DNA of 64,000 nucleotides from Euglena gracilis (lineage: Eukaryota > Euglenida > Euglenophyceae > Euglenales): positions 65,674,257 through 65,738,256 of the forward strand of contig CP154956.1 of assembly GCA_039621445.1 (NCBI GenBank), given 5' to 3'. How positions within the stretch are numbered: position 1 is the first letter of the stretch; each line of letters opens with the position of its first letter. A model generated the notes under the pieces. It did not search any database and had not been told where the DNA came from. It was given only the letters and a program-made list of their open reading frames with translations. The position numbers were made by a program, and so were the translations under genes. Positions 60,191 through 64,000 of the stretch are shown here, in pieces.

Positions 60191-61298
60191 GGGGGGGAGT
60201 TTAGGGTTTTGGGGGGGGGGGTTGAAGGGGAGGGAGTTAAAGGAGCATTAAATGTTGTTGTTGTTGTTTTTTTATCTGTTGGCATTGGTGGATGGGGAGT
60301 GATTAATCAGTCTTTTCAATCATTTGGGCGACACAAAATGTCAGTCGATTTTGTGGCAATCCCCTCATCGCACCATTTTTCCAATGCTGTAGCAATTTTT
60401 TTGATTGAAACACACGACCCAGTCATTTCAGTTTCAGAGATTTGCAATTCCTTGCTTATGCCACAGTTACCACGTTGCAGATCCAAATGAAAAAAGGGCT
60501 CAAGGAATGATCCCTCAAGGGGTGTGGCCGCTCCTTCTGTCAAGGTGTGGGTGAAAGGATGGGTAGTGATTCTGGGCCTCAGCTCTGCTTCTCCAAGTTT
60601 CTTTGTCCTTTTTTTTGCTCCCACCTCTTTCCCCTCAGCAGGCAAATATCAAAATTTAAGATTAAACGCTGTTGCCCTCCAGTTTCTTCCACATTTTCCT
60701 GATGTTAGAAAAAAATTCTATCTGGAAGAGGCCCCCCTCTTCCAGATGAGGCGCCGTGGCCAGCCCCGATTTTGGCCACCCCAGCTTCAGGAGCGCTGGG
60801 ATTACCATATGGAGCCCCCTCGATGTTTTTGCCCCTCCACCAGGAGGGAGTTAAACAGTCTCTTTGCGTCCTCCAAACCTACGCGCCACAAAGTGACAAA
60901 CCTTTTTTTTAGGAACTCAAAAGTAAAAAAAAAAATGTCTGGAGTTTACATCGGTTTTTGCGTCTGTGGTTAAGGTGCGAATTTTTCGGCCGGGGGGAAG
61001 GGGGCCGGCGCTCTGCCATTTTGAGGCCATTGCCCGCCGGAGGGTTGTTGGCGCTGTTTTTTTTTCGCGCTGGGTTAGGAGTCTGCGCTTAGCGCCTTTT
61101 TTCGCCGGAGTTTGCTGATTCTTGAATTTTCCTTCAACAAACAGCAGAAACGGGCAGAGCACACGAACGAAGAAGGACCAAGAAAGGACGTCAGTGTCAA
61201 TTTAAAATCCAGAGGGACACGAACTAGACAAAATTTGATTGAAAAGTCCATTATCAAATTTTAATTTTGACCTCAAAGAGAAAAAAAATTGGGACTTT
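60191..61298. other. Upstream region of the 61.3-kb open frame
   Basis: No repeat family recognised after 60,240. Short open frames without motifs. It could contain the promoter or 5' untranslated part of the element, but no signal is identifiable. Confidence 0.4.
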
Positions 61299-62855
61299 AT
61301 GGCCGCGGAAGAAATTGGAGATGCGGTCGACACGTGGAACACTGTGGCCGCTCTACCCCCCACCCCAGAAATTTCCCAGCCTAAAACCCCACCCAGTGAC
61401 GGCCACGGCCCTTGGACCACTGTGGCCAGAAGGCCGAGAAGACAGAAGTCAGCCCCAGCCCTTGGTGGGCAAGGGATGAGCCATGGGTCCCCAAAATGCT
61501 TCACATTTGGACATCGAAGGCCCACACACCAGGGGCTCCGCCAAAAGCGCCCAGTCACCTGTACACAAATTGGCCAAAGGATGGGGAGATGGAACACTAC
61601 AGGGGCCATTGGGGCCAGTTTTACAAGCAAATCTCCTCAGGAAGGGGCAGAAAAGGTTTGTCAAAACCCCGCAGTCCTTGTAAAACAATTGCGCCTCTCA
61701 AAGGGAAAAGGGGGTGCCAAAAAAGCCCCCAAAGATTTCCAGTGGGGTTGGAGACCAAGAAGAACTCAAGACCTGGAAGACCAACAGTTGGATTATGGAA
61801 ACAAATTTATACATGGAGGCCTTGGAGGGCCAGCAGGGTGGACCCACAGTGGCCACCAAGAAGCCAAGGAACATCATCCCACAGCTGCTGGAGAAAACAC
61901 CCGACGGACCCACAGAGGCGATCTGCCAAACAGGGGGAAAAAGGGACCCACAGTGGCGCTTTCAATGGCCAAGCCCCAGGAGGAAAAGGGACACACAGGG
62001 GCCCTTTTGGAAGGAGGGGCAGGAAACCCTCCAGCATTTATTTCTCGATTCCCAATTATTCAATCAAGGGCCCTATGGCATGTCAACCAACCACATCAAC
62101 ATGGAGAAGACCAGATAGGCAAAACATGTGCATTAAGCCCACAACAAGATCCTCCAGAGAGACGAGCAGACAGGGATCAGAGTGCATGCACATCTCCCCA
62201 GAAAAAAAATTCTTTTTCCAAGGGCCCAAGCCGTAAGGGACCTAGGGATGCAATGGCCAACACCCCCAGCCCAGCCCCCCCCCCAAAATCATCTTATCCA
62301 GGAAATAAATTCCATGGAGGAAAAATGGGGAGACACCCCCCTACATCAAAGGTTGCAAAAAAGCCTGAAATGGTGGACAAAAAATGCCCCCCCCCCAACA
62401 ACAACATATCAACTCATCATGGATGGCATTCAACCCCCCTGGGTAAACCCACCAAAATTGTCCACCCACCCAAAAGCAACAGCAAATTTGAACGTACACC
62501 AATTCTGCTGGGCACCTGGGGGGGGCAGACCCTTCCCCTAAAATGCAACCAGACAGTTGCACTCAGACAGCAGCACTCATGCCAGGGGGGGGGGACTGGA
62601 CATCCAGACGTGAGAAATTGTACAGGAATTCTGGAGATCCATTTTACACATAAATGTAAAAGAGTTGAGTGCAGCAATCAGCACTGTGAAAAGTTTAAGC
62701 AAACCTGGGGAAACAGTTTCCTTGTCAGTGAACAGCCAAGTAATTTATTATTACCTGGCAAACGGGGGGGGATAAAGGACCCCTTCAACAAAATGCTAAG
62801 ACCATTTTTCAAATGGTGCATAGAGCAACTAGGTGCCTTCAAAAGACTGCCATAA
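61299..62855 (+). CDS. 518-codon open frame of a dispersed (probably transposable) element
   Basis: The longest credible single-exon frame in the window, starting at ATG in TTTATGGCCGCGG. The N-terminal part has HGPWTTVARRPRRQ, a W-T-V-x-R-R motif often seen near the start of retrotransposon ORF1 proteins (weak evidence). The middle is Gln/Lys/Gly-rich and basic. The C-terminal 110 residues hold Cys/His residues (CTGILEIHFTHKCKRVECSN, HCEKF) that could bind zinc. A partial copy at 27,381-27,972 shows that the sequence is repetitive. The frame stops at TAA 62,853-62,855. I recognise no catalytic domain. Confidence 0.6.
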   Translation: MAAEEIGDAVDTWNTVAALPPTPEISQPKTPPSDGHGPWTTVARRPRRQKSAPALGGQGMSHGSPKCFTFGHRRPTHQGLRQKRPVTCTQIGQRMGRWNTTGAIGASFTSKSPQEGAEKVCQNPAVLVKQLRLSKGKGGAKKAPKDFQWGWRPRRTQDLEDQQLDYGNKFIHGGLGGPAGWTHSGHQEAKEHHPTAAGENTRRTHRGDLPNRGKKGPTVALSMAKPQEEKGHTGALLEGGAGNPPAFISRFPIIQSRALWHVNQPHQHGEDQIGKTCALSPQQDPPERRADRDQSACTSPQKKNSFSKGPSRKGPRDAMANTPSPAPPPKSSYPGNKFHGGKMGRHPPTSKVAKKPEMVDKKCPPPNNNISTHHGWHSTPLGKPTKIVHPPKSNSKFERTPILLGTWGGQTLPLKCNQTVALRQQHSCQGGGTGHPDVRNCTGILEIHFTHKCKRVECSNQHCEKFKQTWGNSFLVSEQPSNLLLPGKRGGIKDPFNKMLRPFFKWCIEQLGAFKRLP

Positions 62856-63670
62856 GCCCCATAAGCAGATGGGAAATGGACAGGGGGGATTACTCTTTAG
62901 ACGCCCAACTTTATCAATGGTTAAGACAGCAGTTCACAACATACATTTGGAAACAGATTTATTTGCCTCCCCAGGCAACAAAAAAATGCCCTAATTTGTG
63001 GCCGGGTTGCCCCACTTGGAGGCCACAGCAGTGGACGCATTGTAATGTCCATTGGACAACATGGGGGATCTTTATGCAAACCCCCCCTGTCAATTATTCA
63101 AAAATTTTTACCCAGGTTAAAGATATTTCCACAGAACAACGTTTTGATGGTCACCCCCTACCGGGATTCTGCCACATGGTGGCCCCAATTAATAAAAATG
63201 AAAGTTCCAGGAACGCCTTCCTGAAAATAACCCCCTACAGCGGTATGTTCACCAACTTCAGGGGGGGGGGAAATGCCACCCACCAGGCGGCCCCTGTTTT
63301 TTTTGGATGATTTGCTCAGGAAAATATTGGAGGGGAAACAAACACAAGTTAAAACCATTAACGATTTCCTGGGGCGAAACCCCAGTTTAAAACGTTATCC
63401 AAGTGCTTTTGCACTTCTTTGGGTAATTTTGGAACAAATGGGGGTACCCCCCCTGAAGCCACCACAGACCAATTGGCTGACGCTTTAATACAATTATTCC
63501 AGTTTTCCAAAGCTCAAGCCTGTAAAGAATGCACTGCTATGTTTCTGATTCATGGGTTTGGTGGGTTGAGATTCCACATCCTGTTGACCCCTCACAAGAG
63601 GCTTGGGAACAAAAATCTGGGAAGGTGTGGGAAATTCTGGGATCCACTCCCAGTCGTCCTGGGGCTGGCC
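62856..63670 (+). pseudogene. Downstream frames of the same element, broken by frameshifts
   Basis: Three overlapping plus-strand frames follow: one around 62,876-63,310 (QLYQWLRQQFTTYIWKQIYL, PINKNESSRNAFLKITPYSG), one 63,300-63,488 (DDLLRKILEGKQTQVKTIND), one 63,440-63,670. Switches fall at runs of G or T, so they may be true decay or sequencing indels. Composition matches the 518-codon frame. No reverse transcriptase, integrase or transposase motif was recognised. Confidence 0.45.
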
Positions 63671-64000
63671 TAGGCCCCTATGCCCGCTGATATTTGTACA
63701 TTGCGTACACAACTTATTTTTTGCTCACGAATTCTCCGTTTATACAGATACTCAGGCTTGGAACAAGTTAACGAACCACCCGTGTGTTGGGTAGGGCACC
63801 CTACATTAAAATTAAGCGTAAAGGCCAAAAGTTTCACAAGTTGGAGAGGGCGGTGTCCATACCACAGTGCTCAAAAATAAGCCCCTTTCATTTAATTATG
63901 TCTTATGTGGCTGCCACACGTATATTCGTCAGACCTGGGGGCCCCCTTCTAATTTCATTTTAACCCCCCTTCAGGGCCATAGGTGCAGACACCATTGCTA
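63671..64000. other. Window end, nothing recognised
   Basis: Short open frames only. It may continue the element. Confidence 0.4.

Noticed and set aside
60770-60805. An Alu-like GCGCTGGGATTAC phrase
   Set aside because: A single short match without the rest of a SINE. Chance similarity.

Overview
The window looks like nuclear DNA of an intron-rich, GC-moderate unicellular eukaryote, most likely an alga or other free-living protist. The evidence is short GC-rich exons split by introns of about 77 bp to several kb, a mixture of GT-AG and GC-AG splice sites, long CA/TG microsatellites, and introns packed with C/G homopolymer tracts. There are no operons, ribosome binding sites or prokaryotic gene spacing. 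I cannot name the lineage. GC-AG introns, intron-carried inverted-repeat elements and a many-exon receptor cyclase would fit dinoflagellates or several other algal groups, but nothing here decides it. Homopolymer runs make single-base indels likely, so frames across them are fragile.

Layout. 1-4.3 kb is tandem-repeat DNA: a 35-bp minisatellite, then three copies of a ~755-bp unit, then a degenerate short minisatellite. 4.3-10.5 kb has no recognisable gene, only dispersed repeats and a telomere-like patch. 10.6-14.8 kb holds a plus-strand endonuclease III (NTH1) gene in six exons with an intact catalytic Lys/Asp pair and 4Fe-4S ligands. 14.8-17.6 kb has no assignable gene, followed by a candidate single-helix membrane exon at 17.6 kb. 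18.4-22.1 kb is a five-exon gene of the TIGR02757/DUF2400 family. 24.4-27.0 kb is a 2.6-kb inverted-repeat element, apparently flanked by a 5-bp target duplication and carrying twelve GCGG-N4-CCGC sites. 27.1-30.2 kb has three isolated exon-like stretches and a partial copy of a dispersed coding element. 32.0-48.6 kb is one large plus-strand gene of at least twenty exons. It encodes a membrane class III nucleotide cyclase: one transmembrane helix, an ectodomain of four Cache-like repeats, a second helix, then a catalytic domain. 48.6-60.9 kb is dominated by repeats and foldback elements, with weak exon candidates near 54 kb. 61.3-63.7 kb carries a 518-codon open frame and broken downstream frames of the dispersed element also seen at 27.4 kb.

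The genes are unrelated in function: base-excision repair, an uncharacterised conserved protein, and a cAMP/cGMP-type receptor. The unusual content is the non-coding fraction. Many introns and spacers are built from modular elements with C/G tracts, a snap-back centre and a short word repeated around them that differs from family to family. At least one (19,712-19,813) is a complete 102-bp GC-AG intron with inverted-repeat ends, and a relative with the same ends sits at 54,343-54,622. This looks like intron gain by mobile elements (introners).
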